This document shows positions 1 through 9,211 of a stretch of 62,709 nucleotides of DNA, in pieces. The notes below the pieces were generated by a model. The model saw nothing but the letters and a program-made list of their open reading frames with translations, ran no database searches and was not told the origin of the DNA. This DNA comes from M3007 sp040397785 (lineage in GTDB: Bacteria > Bacteroidota > Bacteroidia > Chitinophagales > Saprospiraceae), in assembly GCA_040397785.1 (NCBI GenBank), contig JBBAVI010000024.1, positions 1 through 62,709 on the forward strand, written 5' to 3'. Numbering within the stretch: position 1 is the first letter of the stretch; every line of letters begins with the position of its first letter. The position numbers and the translations under genes were made by a program.

Positions 1-516
<516 letters not shown>

Positions 517-822
517 GTTGCATTTATTTTATGTGGGAACGTGGATTGGGTATCGTGTTTACGGTCCATTTAAACAGGTGCTAAAGCAAATGCAACGCCC
601 CAATTGCGGATAGTATTTTCATACTATAACAAATGCCTTAGTAAAGTGTTGATTTTGAATGTGTTTTGACTATCAGTTGTTTATAAATGCGCATATTTAA
701 TCAAGCAATTTCAAGTAGTTCAAAATGCGTGTTTATGCGATCATTCGTCGCCAATGCGTCATTTTTAACAACGCATTCAGGGGGCTTTGCGGTGTATTTT
801 TACGCTTAAAATCAAAAACCTT
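517..822. other. Divergent intergenic region
   Basis: This 306-bp stretch separates mgsA from the divergent T9SS gene. It holds one small hairpin (7-bp arms, ATAGTAT, at 610-616 and 621-627, loop TTTC). I see no good TAnnTTTG promoter and no coding frame worth calling. A short forward frame here has no family features. Confidence 0.5.
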
Positions 823-3180
823 ATGCGTTTATTTCTACTCTGCGCCTTTGCGCTCCTGCTCAATTCCGGTTTGTCTGCCCAAAATTACTACACCGTCAAA
901 TTTCCGGACGATGTAACCATTTACGGTTGCGGCGTGATACCCGACGTGGTTTATCCACAAATTACCCAATACGGCTGCAATTTCAATGTGGGCGTTTCAC
1001 AAAAAGACCAGATTTTTTATACCAACAACGCTAAAACCTGCTTTAAGGTGCTGCGTAAGTGGACTTTGGTGTACTGGTGCGATTACAACCCGAACTGGAC
1101 AGCGCCGTTTGCCATTCTGAATCCTTTGAACTCGGATATTGGTCCAACGGTCATTGGCAATTACAGCAACCACGGCTACATCACCTACACCCAAATCATT
1201 AAAGTGGTGGACAATGTACCGCCAGTTTTCTTGAATTGTCCGACGGAGCCCGTTGTTTTTTGCGACTTAACCAACAATGATCCCGCCCAATACAACAGCA
1301 ATTACAACGACCGCTGTGAAGGTCCGGTGGATTTGAAAGTAAAAGTAACCGATGCCTGCTCCAAAGCGGATATTAAATTGTCGTACCGCCTGTACCTGGA
1401 CCTTGATGGCAACGGTAGCATGGAAACGTACCTCAGCAGCAGCGCCGCCAATGCCTGGCCAATTGAAACGACGGTGACCGGCGATACCGTGAGCGCCAAG
1501 GTGAAATTTCCAACCGGTGTTGGTTTGCCTTACGGAAAACACAAAATTGAATGGATCGCCAGCGACAATTGCGCAGCGGATGCCATTTGTAAATACGAAT
1601 TTATTGTAAAAGACTGCAAAGCGCCAACGGTGGTTTGTATCAATGGATTGAGTATCAATATTATGCAAACCGGTATGATCACCCTGTGGGATACCGACTT
1701 TTTACAATACACCTTTGATAATTGTACGCCGAAAAACCAGCTGAAAATTGCTATTCGCAAAACAGGCGCTGGTACGGGCTTCCCCTTCGATCAGCACAGT
1801 GTGACCTTCGATTGTACCGAATTGGGGCCGCAAAAGGTGCAAATTTGGTCGCAAGACGCGTATGGCAATGCCGATTATTGCGAAACTTACGTGGTGGTGC
1901 AGGATAATTCGGGTTCTTGTCCGCCGCAAAACGTGAGTGGCCAAATCGTGAACATCCAGCAAAAAGCGGTGCCAGCGGTACAATTGAAAATGGTGAGCAA
2001 CATGCTGCCCCAGTACCCGGGCGCCTGGAAAGCCAGCACCAATGCTGACGGTATTTACCAGGTAGCAAACGCGCCAGCCAGTTCCGGCAATTACAGCCTG
2101 ATTCCGCAGTTGGATACCCTGGCTTCTGAGGGTGTGAATACGCTGGATGTGTTGTTGTCTTCTGCGCACCAGAGTTTGGTTCAGCCGCTGGGCAGTCCTT
2201 ACCAGATCATCGCAGCCGATGTGAACCGCGATGCCAAACTGAACCAAGACGACATCAATGAAATGATGAAGGTGATTACGGGGCAGACAAAATCATTTAG
2301 CAATAATACCGCTTGGCGTTTTGTGCCGGTGAGCCATGTTTTTGCCAATCCGGCGCAACCCTTGGCAACGGCTTTCCCAGAAACGATCAGTATGTTGAAC
2401 GGAAACGCCCAGCGCGATTTTGTGGGCATCAAAACCGGCGATTTGGATGGTTCTTTTGAAGCAGCAGACATCGTTGGGTCAGAAGCGCGCAAACCAGAAG
2501 TTCCAACCCGCAATTTTTCCGCGTCTTCCATGCGTTTGGCGGCAGGTGTTGAGATGCGGGTAGACATTACTACGCCGGTATTGGAGGATTTGGCGGCTTT
2601 CCAGTTTACCTTGGGTTACGACCAGAGCAAGGTGCAATTGGTGGGGGTAGAACCTGGTTTGGTACCAGCATCTTACTTGAGTAAGTTTGCGGATGCAGGT
2701 GCTGTAACGGCGGCATGCGTGTTGCCCTCGGCTTTGAGCGGCGCCAATAACAATCAAAAAGTAGTTGCTTTTACCCTGATTATCAAGGCGCAAGAAAATT
2801 GTTTACTGCGCGAAGTGTTGTTTATGAATGGGTCGGTGACCGAACAAGCAGCCTTCACGGGCAAGTTGGAAAGTACGGAAATTGGGCTCGAATTTTTGTC
2901 CAAACCTGCTGGCAAACCAGCGGCGGTATTAATGCCTGCGACGCCTAATCCGGTGCAAGATGTATTGACGGCCGTGTATTACCTGCCAGAAGCAGGCGCG
3001 GCGACCTTGCGTTTGACGGATGCAACCGGCCAGGTGGTATTGCAAACACCCGCGGAATCGGCACAAGGCATGCACAACCAGGTGTTGGATCTGTCCGGAC
3101 TTTCGGCAAACGGCTTGTTGTTGTTGCAATTAGAAACGGCGGGCGGTGTTGTTACGCAGAAATTGATGCGGGTGCGTTAG
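823..3180 (+). CDS. T9SS-exported protein with HYR-like, dockerin-like and cohesin-like regions
   Basis: A 785-residue secreted or cell-surface protein. The ATG at 823 gives a clean signal peptide (MRLFLLCAFALLLNSGLSAQ); the in-frame TTG 36 bp upstream would spoil it. Residues of about 110-370 contain repeated immunoglobulin-like blocks with paired cysteines and PPVFLNCP/CKAPTVVC starts, typical of HYR domains. Around 380-500 is a carboxypeptidase-regulatory-like segment followed by a calcium-loop, dockerin-type stretch (AADVNRDAKLNQDDI). Around 575-680 is a cohesin-like beta sandwich. The last 80 residues (PNPVQDVLTAVYYLPEAG onward) are a type A T9SS sorting domain. The function beyond surface display is unknown. 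A terminator hairpin follows, so it is monocistronic. Confidence 0.8.
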   Translation: MRLFLLCAFALLLNSGLSAQNYYTVKFPDDVTIYGCGVIPDVVYPQITQYGCNFNVGVSQKDQIFYTNNAKTCFKVLRKWTLVYWCDYNPNWTAPFAILNPLNSDIGPTVIGNYSNHGYITYTQIIKVVDNVPPVFLNCPTEPVVFCDLTNNDPAQYNSNYNDRCEGPVDLKVKVTDACSKADIKLSYRLYLDLDGNGSMETYLSSSAANAWPIETTVTGDTVSAKVKFPTGVGLPYGKHKIEWIASDNCAADAICKYEFIVKDCKAPTVVCINGLSINIMQTGMITLWDTDFLQYTFDNCTPKNQLKIAIRKTGAGTGFPFDQHSVTFDCTELGPQKVQIWSQDAYGNADYCETYVVVQDNSGSCPPQNVSGQIVNIQQKAVPAVQLKMVSNMLPQYPGAWKASTNADGIYQVANAPASSGNYSLIPQLDTLASEGVNTLDVLLSSAHQSLVQPLGSPYQIIAADVNRDAKLNQDDINEMMKVITGQTKSFSNNTAWRFVPVSHVFANPAQPLATAFPETISMLNGNAQRDFVGIKTGDLDGSFEAADIVGSEARKPEVPTRNFSASSMRLAAGVEMRVDITTPVLEDLAAFQFTLGYDQSKVQLVGVEPGLVPASYLSKFADAGAVTAACVLPSALSGANNNQKVVAFTLIIKAQENCLLREVLFMNGSVTEQAAFTGKLESTEIGLEFLSKPAGKPAAVLMPATPNPVQDVLTAVYYLPEAGAATLRLTDATGQVVLQTPAESAQGMHNQVLDLSGLSANGLLLLQLETAGGVVTQKLMRVR

Positions 3181-3225
3181 TGGGGTTTTACCACAGGTTT
3201 GCGCAGATTTGTACAGATTCCTTTT

Positions 3226-3271
3226 CGCAGATGTTACACAGATTTTTCTGGGTAACATCTGCGCTTTTTTT
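3226..3271 (+). terminator. Intrinsic terminator after the T9SS gene
   Basis: A perfect 12-bp stem (CGCAGATGTTAC at 3226-3237 with GTAACATCTGCG at 3252-3263) is followed by C and eight T. The loop and the sequence just upstream (3190-3220) carry further GCAGATTTGTACAGATT-like copies, so the terminator appears to have grown out of the 'ACAGATT' palindrome family also seen at 18715-18819. Confidence 0.8.
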
Positions 3272-3472
3272 TATAGATATTTATTTCCTGTTATTTCAGT
3301 GTTAGGATGGTCGCATTGAGCGGTGTACTATTTTCGGTAAAATTTTAAATCCCTTTTTCTAATGGCCGAGGGTAAGGTGGGGAATGGGCGCATAGGGGGG
3401 AGATTTTCTACTATACGCTTTGGTGGATCTATTTACCACCATGGTTTTTCCTAAACTCTAAGGATAGTGTAT

Positions 3473-3480
3473 TACTTTTG
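3473..3480 (+). promoter_or_regulatory. Putative -7 element TACTTTTG for the carbamoyltransferase cluster
   Basis: TACTTTTG matches the Bacteroidota -7 consensus TAnnTTTG and lies 19 bp before the ATG at 3500. No TTG is seen at the expected -33 spacing, so this is a half-match only. Confidence 0.5.
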
Positions 3481-3499
3481 CCGCATAAGGAAATATAAA

Positions 3500-4570
3500 A
3501 TGACAGAGACGCCGCCTAAATTAAGTAAAGGGAAATTGCTTCTATTTAGCATCCTAACGATGCTGATCGGACTAATCGTGATATTCAGCCTTATCGAAAT
3601 CATTTTTCGCTTTAACCCACAATGGGTTGCCGATCCACCAGCACCTGCGCCCCATAATTATCGTGTGCCGGATAATACTTATGGTTGGCATGTGCAGGAA
3701 GGGTATCAATATCAAGGCACGATGCGCGACAAATGCGACACTTCCTATGCCCTAAACATTTCTTTTGGTAAAAACGGATTTAGGCGTTGGGGCAATCCTG
3801 CGGTAACAGACAAAAAGAAGGTGCTGTTTTTAGGGGATTCCTATACAGCCGCCGTTCAAACGGGCGATGATCATTTGTTTTATAAAATTATTGGCGATTC
3901 TCTTCCATTCGAAGTTTTTGCATTTGGCGCTGCCGGATTTGGTAGTACCCAGCAAGCGATGTTTCTTGAAAAATATGTAAATGAGGTAAAACCGGATATC
4001 GTGGTTTGGCAGTTTTGCTGCAATGATTTTCTCGATAATTATTGGGAACTGGAAAAAGCGGCGGTTTATCATGTTCGCATGAAGCGTCCATACACCCAAG
4101 AAGATGGGCGCATTGTTTATCGGTGGGCGGCTGAATACCCACGCAGTGTCAAACCCTATTCCTACTTTTTATATTTTGTTCTAAGGCGCATTGCAGAAAG
4201 CGCGGGTACTTTCGACCAAGCGCCTAAAGAGCCTGCGGAAAAATTCATCGGAGAACAAGGACTTGCCTATCCATTATTTGCCAAAAGCGTAAAAATGACG
4301 GATGCGGTAATTAAAAAGGTGAAATCTATTTTACCGGCCTCCACCAAATTGATCGCTTTTGATGCGGATGGATACCAACCACAATATGACCAGTTCAAGC
4401 GTCTTTGTAGCGAAAACAATATTCCTTTTGTCGATGGTTTGGCAAATAAGGTGTCGGATGCAGAAAACAAAGGTCAATGTGTGCGCTCCGATGATGGCTA
4501 CCACTGGAATAATCAGGGCAATACAATGGTCGCCCAGTTTTTGATTAATTATTTAAGAACAAACCAATAA
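3500..4570 (+). CDS. Membrane-anchored SGNH/GDSL hydrolase-like protein
   Basis: A 356-residue protein, probably an esterase or acyl-modifying enzyme facing the periplasm. One membrane segment (residues 13-35) is followed by a long ectodomain. The four SGNH blocks can be seen: GDSYT at 112-116 (nucleophile Ser114), glycine block GAAGFGS at 143-149, CND at 174-176 (Asn175), and DGYH at 332-335 giving Asp332 and His335. The ATG at 3500 follows the -7 element; the upstream in-frame start would overlap the promoter. Its stop overlaps the next start (TAATG), so it is translationally coupled to the carbamoyltransferase. The substrate is unknown; the neighbours suggest processing of a carbamoylated or glycosylated small molecule or surface polymer. 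Confidence 0.8.
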   Translation: MTETPPKLSKGKLLLFSILTMLIGLIVIFSLIEIIFRFNPQWVADPPAPAPHNYRVPDNTYGWHVQEGYQYQGTMRDKCDTSYALNISFGKNGFRRWGNPAVTDKKKVLFLGDSYTAAVQTGDDHLFYKIIGDSLPFEVFAFGAAGFGSTQQAMFLEKYVNEVKPDIVVWQFCCNDFLDNYWELEKAAVYHVRMKRPYTQEDGRIVYRWAAEYPRSVKPYSYFLYFVLRRIAESAGTFDQAPKEPAEKFIGEQGLAYPLFAKSVKMTDAVIKKVKSILPASTKLIAFDADGYQPQYDQFKRLCSENNIPFVDGLANKVSDAENKGQCVRSDDGYHWNNQGNTMVAQFLINYLRTNQ

Positions 4571-6435
4571 TGCCCAATATACTTGGCATCTCTGCCTATT
4601 ACCATGATTCAGCGGCTGCAATTTTGCGCGATGGCGTGTTGGTTGCTGCGGCTCAGGAAGAGCGTTTTACCCGAAAAAAACATGATCCTGGTTTTCCCTC
4701 GAATGCCGTAAAATATTGCCTCGAAGAAGCGGGATTAAGCATTCAGCAATTAGATGCGGTGGTATTTTATGACAAGCCGCTGCTTAAATTTGAGCGCCTG
4801 TTAGAAACATATTATGCATTTGCACCACGTGGTTTGCGTTCTTTTTTAACAGGTATGCCGGTTTGGTTGAAAGAAAAAATGTTTTTAAAGCGGGCTTTAC
4901 GCGAAGAACTGGCCAAAATTGGAGATTTCAATAAGGCAAAGTTGAAGTTGCTATTTCCGGAGCATCATTTATCCCATGCAGCGAGTGCATTTTACCCTGC
5001 TCCTTTTGCGTCATCTGCAATTTTGACCATTGATGGTGTGGGGGAATGGGCAACGGCTAGTATTTGTTACGGTGAAGGTAAAAACATTAAAATTTTGCGG
5101 GAATTGCGCTTCCCGCATTCCTTAGGCCTGTTATACTCAGCGTTTACCTACTTTTTAGGCTTTCGGGTCAATTCTGGTGAGTATAAACTAATGGGTTTGG
5201 CACCCTATGGCAATCCGGAGTCGCCAGATATTGCGCGTTATATTCAAGTAATTGAAAATGAATTGGTTGATATCCGTGAAGATGGCTCTATCTGGCTCAA
5301 TCAGCGTTATTTTGATTATGCTACCGGGCTTCGAATGGTAAATGATTCTGATTGGGAACGTTTGTTTGGCTTTAAAAAACGCCAGGCGGAAGATCCTTTA
5401 GAAGCACATCATTGCAATTTGGGATTAGCAATTCAGCAGGTTACCGAGCGGGTCGTGCTTTTGATGGCAAAAGAGGCCAAGCTCCTTACGGGTTCAGAAA
5501 ATCTATGTTTAGCAGGCGGTGTTGCGCTCAATTGTGTGTCAAATGGCAAACTCCAGGTTTCTGGAATTTTCCAAAATGTATTTATCCAGCCAGCAGCGGG
5601 CGATGCAGGTGGCTCATTGGGTGCTGCATTGGCGGCTCAATATTTGTATTTTGGTGAGGAAAGGATTACGCCAACGGGATTGGATGGAATGCAGGGTAGT
5701 TACCTGGGGCCAGCTTGTAGCGAGCGCGATGTGCAACTGGTCACGCGAAAATACCGGGCAATTAGCCAGCATTTTGAGCAATTTGAAGATTTGGCGGATA
5801 AAACTGCGCAACTACTTGCAGAAGGCAATGTAGTTGGTTGGGTACAAGGACGTATGGAATTTGGTCCCCGTGCGTTGGGTAATCGCAGCATTTTGGGGGA
5901 TCCGAGAAATCCTGAAATGCAGAAAAAACTCAATGTAAAGATTAAATACCGAGAATCTTTTCGGCCCTTTGCTCCTTCAGTACAAAGTGAACGGGTTGCA
6001 GAATATTTTGAATATCAAGGTATTTCGCCTTATATGTTGCTGGTACATCCGGTAAATAATAGCCATCGAAAGCCATTACCGAACGATTATAATCAGTTGT
6101 CGGTACGCGATAAATTGTATCAGCTACGGTCAGACTTGCCATCTATTACGCATATTGATTTTTCAGCACGGATACAAACGGTTCATCAAGAAACCAATCC
6201 AAGGTATTGGTCGTTGATTGAGTCATTTCGAAAAATTACGGGTATTGCAGTGATTGTAAATACGAGTTTCAATGTGCGCGGTGAACCAATTGTGTGTACC
6301 GCAGAAGATGCCTATCGCTGTTTTATGCGTACAGAAATGGATTTTTTGGTGGTAGGAAATACCTTGTTCGATAAAACACAACAACCGGAATGGCTGGAAA
6401 AAGACGGTTGGAAAGAAGAATTTGTTTTAGATTAA
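4570..6435 (+). CDS. O-carbamoyltransferase, NodU/CmcH family
   Basis: Transfers a carbamoyl group from carbamoyl phosphate, by way of carbamoyl-AMP, to a hydroxyl of an unknown acceptor. The 621 residues match the two-domain family: an ASKHA/Kae1-like N-terminal domain with AYYHDSAA at 9-16, QEERFTRKKHD at 29-39, LSHAASAF at about 134-141 and IDGVGEW near 154-160, then the C-terminal YrdC-like domain with the signature VQGRMEFGPRALGNRS at about 425-440 and KYRESFRPFAPSV. The family includes NodU, CmcH, TobZ and the saxitoxin enzyme SxtI. Start and preceding stop overlap by one base. The downstream SxtK- and SxtJ-like genes are frequent partners of this family. The enzyme class is firm; the acceptor is not known. 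Confidence 0.92.
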   Translation: MPNILGISAYYHDSAAAILRDGVLVAAAQEERFTRKKHDPGFPSNAVKYCLEEAGLSIQQLDAVVFYDKPLLKFERLLETYYAFAPRGLRSFLTGMPVWLKEKMFLKRALREELAKIGDFNKAKLKLLFPEHHLSHAASAFYPAPFASSAILTIDGVGEWATASICYGEGKNIKILRELRFPHSLGLLYSAFTYFLGFRVNSGEYKLMGLAPYGNPESPDIARYIQVIENELVDIREDGSIWLNQRYFDYATGLRMVNDSDWERLFGFKKRQAEDPLEAHHCNLGLAIQQVTERVVLLMAKEAKLLTGSENLCLAGGVALNCVSNGKLQVSGIFQNVFIQPAAGDAGGSLGAALAAQYLYFGEERITPTGLDGMQGSYLGPACSERDVQLVTRKYRAISQHFEQFEDLADKTAQLLAEGNVVGWVQGRMEFGPRALGNRSILGDPRNPEMQKKLNVKIKYRESFRPFAPSVQSERVAEYFEYQGISPYMLLVHPVNNSHRKPLPNDYNQLSVRDKLYQLRSDLPSITHIDFSARIQTVHQETNPRYWSLIESFRKITGIAVIVNTSFNVRGEPIVCTAEDAYRCFMRTEMDFLVVGNTLFDKTQQPEWLEKDGWKEEFVLD

Positions 6436-6454
6436 CCTGCAAAATGCAAGTGTC

Positions 6455-6604
6455 ATGGAATTTTTGAAAGAACTTTTTCAATTTATGAAAGCGCGTAAAA
6501 AGTGGTGGCTGGCGCCTGTGGTGCTTGTTTTATTGCTTTTAGGCGTATTACTCGTAATCGGTGGAGGCAGTGCCATTGCACCGTTTATTTATACCTTGTT
6601 TTAA
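6455..6604 (+). CDS. SxtK/DUF5989-like small membrane protein
   Basis: A 49-residue protein that is easily missed because of its size. It starts at the ATG at 6455, 19 bp after the carbamoyltransferase stop, and ends at TAA 6602-6604. An amphipathic, basic start (MEFLKELFQFMKARKKWW) leads into one membrane helix (about 19-38) and a tail SAIAPFIYTLF. That sequence pattern is what I know as DUF5989, which includes SxtK of the saxitoxin cluster and sits next to O-carbamoyltransferases. The role is unknown. The next gene begins one base after its stop. An earlier ATG at 6444 is out of frame and terminates quickly. Confidence 0.8.
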   Translation: MEFLKELFQFMKARKKWWLAPVVLVLLLLGVLLVIGGGSAIAPFIYTLF

Positions 6605-6605
6605 G

Positions 6606-6974
6606 ATGAACAAACGCGCACAATCCATAGAAACAGCCCTGGTGATTACAGCAGGGTTGTTGGCTCTTTATTTTTGGCTGCATAACAGTTGGTTTTTACG
6701 TGGAGCGATGCTTATTTCTGCAATTGGTGTATTGTGGCCTTGGGCCGCTAACCTCTTGCATCAAGGCTGGATGCTTTTAGCCCAGGCATTGGGCTGGTTT
6801 AATAGCCGGGTGTTGCTTTCAATCCTATTTTTTGCTATATTAACCCCTTTGGCATGGTTATCTCGCCTTTTTGGCGGCTCTTCGGTGGAGTTAAAACGCA
6901 AGCCTGCGGGTGAAACTTACTATGCCGAACGTGACCATGCTTATACAAAAGCGGATTTGGAAAATTTATGGTAG
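6606..6974 (+). CDS. SxtJ-like membrane protein
   Basis: A 122-residue protein with three or four hydrophobic segments (about 11-30, 33-50, 53-68 and 70-88) and a charged C-terminal tail ending YTKADLENLW. This matches the SxtJ family, found beside O-carbamoyltransferases in cyanobacterial and other clusters. The start at 6606 lies immediately after the stop of the 49-residue gene; the longer in-frame version beginning at 6561 would overlap that gene and has a poor N-terminus. It is the last gene of the SGNH-carbamoyltransferase unit and is followed by a palindromic repeat. Biochemical role unknown. Confidence 0.75.
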   Translation: MNKRAQSIETALVITAGLLALYFWLHNSWFLRGAMLISAIGVLWPWAANLLHQGWMLLAQALGWFNSRVLLSILFFAILTPLAWLSRLFGGSSVELKRKPAGETYYAERDHAYTKADLENLW

Positions 6975-6982
6975 AGATTTTT

Positions 6983-7082
6983 AAGGAATTCCACGCAGAA
7001 GTACATAGGTGAGAGTTTCACGGAGCCGTTATTTAAAGAACCTCTGTTCAACTCCATACCTCCGTGCACCTCCGTGGAACCC
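6983..7082. repeat. Imperfect palindrome, ACGGAG/CACAGAG family, copy 1
   Basis: The left arm (GGAATTCCACGCAGAAGTAC and following) and right arm (CTCCATACCTCCGTGCACCT and following, ending CCGTGGAAC) form a degenerate inverted repeat of about 100 bp. It is related to the copies at 37181-37273 and 60477-60568, and this is the most diverged of the three. It fills the space between the SxtJ-like gene and the dioxygenase gene. Confidence 0.75.
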
Positions 7083-7148
7083 CCTTTTTTCTCAGTCCCT
7101 CCCCTTCGCAAACCAAAACCCCGTACCTTCCCCCTGCCAATCGGTTGT

Positions 7149-7766
7149 ATGCCGCGAACGCTTCAACCCAATAGATTGGAATCTATCTTTAATTGCCTGA
7201 TTGACAGTTATTTGGCCGACCATGTTGGCATTTCGAAAAATTTCCTGGGTGTAACGCTTGCGGCGCATTTGAAAGCAAATTTGCATCGCCTGTATGCGGA
7301 TGATCGGATGTTGAACGCCGGCATTGGAAATAATACGCAATTACAACAGAATCAATTGATTCGCAGCGATAAAATTTATTGGCTCGACCCAATCCACCAT
7401 GACCCCCACGAAGACGCTTTTTTTGTGCTGATGGACGCTTTTGTGCTGTTTTTAAACCAAAGTTGCTACACCGGCATTACGGGCTATGAGTTTCATTATG
7501 CCTTGTACGAAAAAGGAACTTTTTACAAACGACACCTGGATCAGTTTAAAAGCAATAAAAGCAGGGCTTTTTCGGTCATTATGTACCTCAATGCCGATTG
7601 GAAAGCCTTGGATGGCGGCGAATTGTGCATTTACCACCCCGATCACACCCAAACCATTGCTCCGGAGGACGGGAAATGCGTATTTTTCAAAAGTGATGAA
7701 CTGGAACATGAGGTGCTGGTTACGCAGGTGCCTCGACTTAGTATTACGGGGTGGCTGAAGGTTTAG
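7149..7766 (+). CDS. 2-oxoglutarate/Fe(II) dioxygenase, prolyl 4-hydroxylase type
   Basis: Probably hydroxylates a protein or small-molecule substrate using Fe(II), 2-oxoglutarate and O2. With the ATG at 7149 the protein has 205 residues. The double-stranded beta helix core shows the metal triad His129-x-Asp131 (KRHLDQF) and His187 (ELEHEV), and Arg196 (PRLSIT) as the likely 2-oxoglutarate carboxylate ligand, all at P4H-like spacing. An upstream in-frame start at 7074 would add 25 proline-rich residues read from a palindromic repeat, so I reject it. It converges with the helicase gene across an inverted repeat. The substrate cannot be told from sequence. Confidence 0.82.
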   Translation: MPRTLQPNRLESIFNCLIDSYLADHVGISKNFLGVTLAAHLKANLHRLYADDRMLNAGIGNNTQLQQNQLIRSDKIYWLDPIHHDPHEDAFFVLMDAFVLFLNQSCYTGITGYEFHYALYEKGTFYKRHLDQFKSNKSRAFSVIMYLNADWKALDGGELCIYHPDHTQTIAPEDGKCVFFKSDELEHEVLVTQVPRLSITGWLKV

Positions 7767-7848
7767 TTGTTAGTTGTAAGTTTTTAGTTGTTAGTTTGGA
7801 CATGCCCAAACTAACAACTAACAACTCATAACTAACAACTAAAAAACC
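7760..7848. repeat. TTAGTTGTTAG inverted repeat, copy 1
   Basis: Direct copies of TTAGTTGTTAGTT fill the left half and CTAACAACTAACAACT copies the right half around a short centre, giving a large AT-rich hairpin between two convergent genes. The left arm includes the stop codon of the dioxygenase gene. It probably serves as a bidirectional terminator. A second member lies at 38879-38974. Confidence 0.85.
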
Positions 7849-9173
7849 TATTTTGCGATTCCAATCTTATACTTCTTCCCTTTCATTTTTTCCATTTGCA
7901 CCAACTTTACCACCGCATCGGCCTTTTCGGCGGCTACGGCTACGAAAGACATGAAATCCATGAGTTCGATTTTGCCGATGTCGGCTTTATCGAGTTGGCC
8001 TTTTTGGCACAGGAAGCCTACAATATCTATTTTGCTTAGCTTGTCCTTTTTGCCGCCACTGATGTACAAGGTAGCAAAATGGGGTGGCGGCGGCAGTGGA
8101 TGGTCTGCCGGGATGTCAAAAATTTCGAGTTTTTCAGTAAGATAGGGTGGTAATTCGGCTCCTTCGGAAAGCAGCAAAAAGGCGGTGCCTTCGGCAAACA
8201 TGCGCGCGGTGCGGCCATTGCGGTGGATAAAATCGTCTTTTTTGGACGGTAACTCGTAATGAATCACGTATTTTACTTCCGGAATGTCGAGTCCACGGGC
8301 GGCTAAATCGGAGGCGACTAAAAACACGGTACTGCCATTTCGGAAGCGAATCAGGGCTTTTTCGCGTTCAATTTGCTCCATACCGCCGTGAAAAAACGCA
8401 CTGGCAATACCTCGGCTATTAAGAAAGGCATTGGTTTGTTCTGAAGACTCGCGGGTATTGCAAAAGATCAGGGTGGGGTTGTCGCCAATATGGCACAACA
8501 GCGCAAGCAAACGCTGATCTTTTTCTTCGAGGGAAGTTGTAATCCTTTTCAGCAGCAGTCCGTCGGTCGATTTTGCCTGGGCGCCTGTGAAATTGAGGAT
8601 AAACGGCGCGGTAATGCCCATAAATTTAGGGATGACCAATTTGTTGGTAGCGGAGGCCAGGATGCGTTTTTCTAGGGCGGGCAAATGCTTGATGATATCG
8701 CCCATTTGTTCTTGAAAGCCGAGGGCCAGCGATTTATCGAATTCATCGAGTATCAGGCTGGTAATGCTTGTTAGGTCAAACGTTTGTCGGGTGATATGGT
8801 CGAGGATACGCCCTGGCGTACCAATGAGCAGGGCCGGTGGCTGGCTCAGGTTTTTGATTTCGGTTGGCATGGGGTGGCCGCCGTAGCAGGTATTTACCTT
8901 AAAACCAGTAGCCATTTGTTGCCAAACCTTTTCAATTTGAATGGCTAATTCGCGGGTGGGGGACAAAATGAGGCATTGTACTCCGGCCACATCCGAACGC
9001 ATGCGCAGTAAAACAGGCAACAAAAACGCCAGAGTTTTACCCGAACCCGTGGGCGCCAACAAAAGCGTATCACGTTGGATTTCAATTACTTCTAATGCTT
9101 TTTCCTGCATTTCATTCAAGGCAGGGATACCCAGGTTGGTTAGGGCTTTGGTGCGCAACGCGTTCGATTCCAT
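7848..9173 (-). CDS. dbpA: DEAD-box ATP-dependent RNA helicase, DbpA-like
   Basis: RNA helicase, likely acting on 23S rRNA during large-subunit assembly. The ATG at 9173 gives 441 residues; the in-frame TTG at 9203 is less likely. Motifs in order: Q-motif region (LGIPALNEMQ, 14-23), Walker A APTGSGKT (40-47), PTREL (72-76), TPGR (119-122), motif II written DEFD (143-146) instead of DEAD, SAT (174-176), and HRNGRTAR in the second RecA domain. Residues of about 368-441 (TLYISGGKKDKLSK onward) fit the DbpA RNA-binding domain that recognises hairpin 92 of 23S rRNA. DEFD is, as far as I recall, common in Bacteroidota members. A near-consensus -7 motif (TACCTTTA, minus strand, 9178-9185) sits just before the ATG. 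Confidence 0.88.
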   Translation of the reverse strand: MESNALRTKALTNLGIPALNEMQEKALEVIEIQRDTLLLAPTGSGKTLAFLLPVLLRMRSDVAGVQCLILSPTRELAIQIEKVWQQMATGFKVNTCYGGHPMPTEIKNLSQPPALLIGTPGRILDHITRQTFDLTSITSLILDEFDKSLALGFQEQMGDIIKHLPALEKRILASATNKLVIPKFMGITAPFILNFTGAQAKSTDGLLLKRITTSLEEKDQRLLALLCHIGDNPTLIFCNTRESSEQTNAFLNSRGIASAFFHGGMEQIEREKALIRFRNGSTVFLVASDLAARGLDIPEVKYVIHYELPSKKDDFIHRNGRTARMFAEGTAFLLLSEGAELPPYLTEKLEIFDIPADHPLPPPPHFATLYISGGKKDKLSKIDIVGFLCQKGQLDKADIGKIELMDFMSFVAVAAEKADAVVKLVQMEKMKGKKYKIGIAK

Positions 9174-9211
9174 GCCGTAAAGGTACAATGGATTCCGGTC
9201 CAACGATGCAT

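Larger units (their letters stand above)
3181..3499. other. Intergenic region with terminator and promoter
   Basis: This 319-bp gap holds the terminator of the upstream gene in its first 90 bp and the promoter of the carbamoyltransferase cluster in its last 30 bp. The middle (3272-3465) shows nothing I can identify. Confidence 0.5.

Noticed and set aside
1702..2247. 181-codon antisense frame within the first T9SS gene
   Set aside because: It is a shadow of the coding strand with no family features, as are the other long antisense frames under glyA, icmF, the BamA/TamA-like gene and nadC.
7074..7148. N-terminal extension of the prolyl-hydroxylase-like protein
   Set aside because: The 25 residues come from the end of the palindromic repeat and a pyrimidine-rich leader and are proline-rich without similarity to the family.
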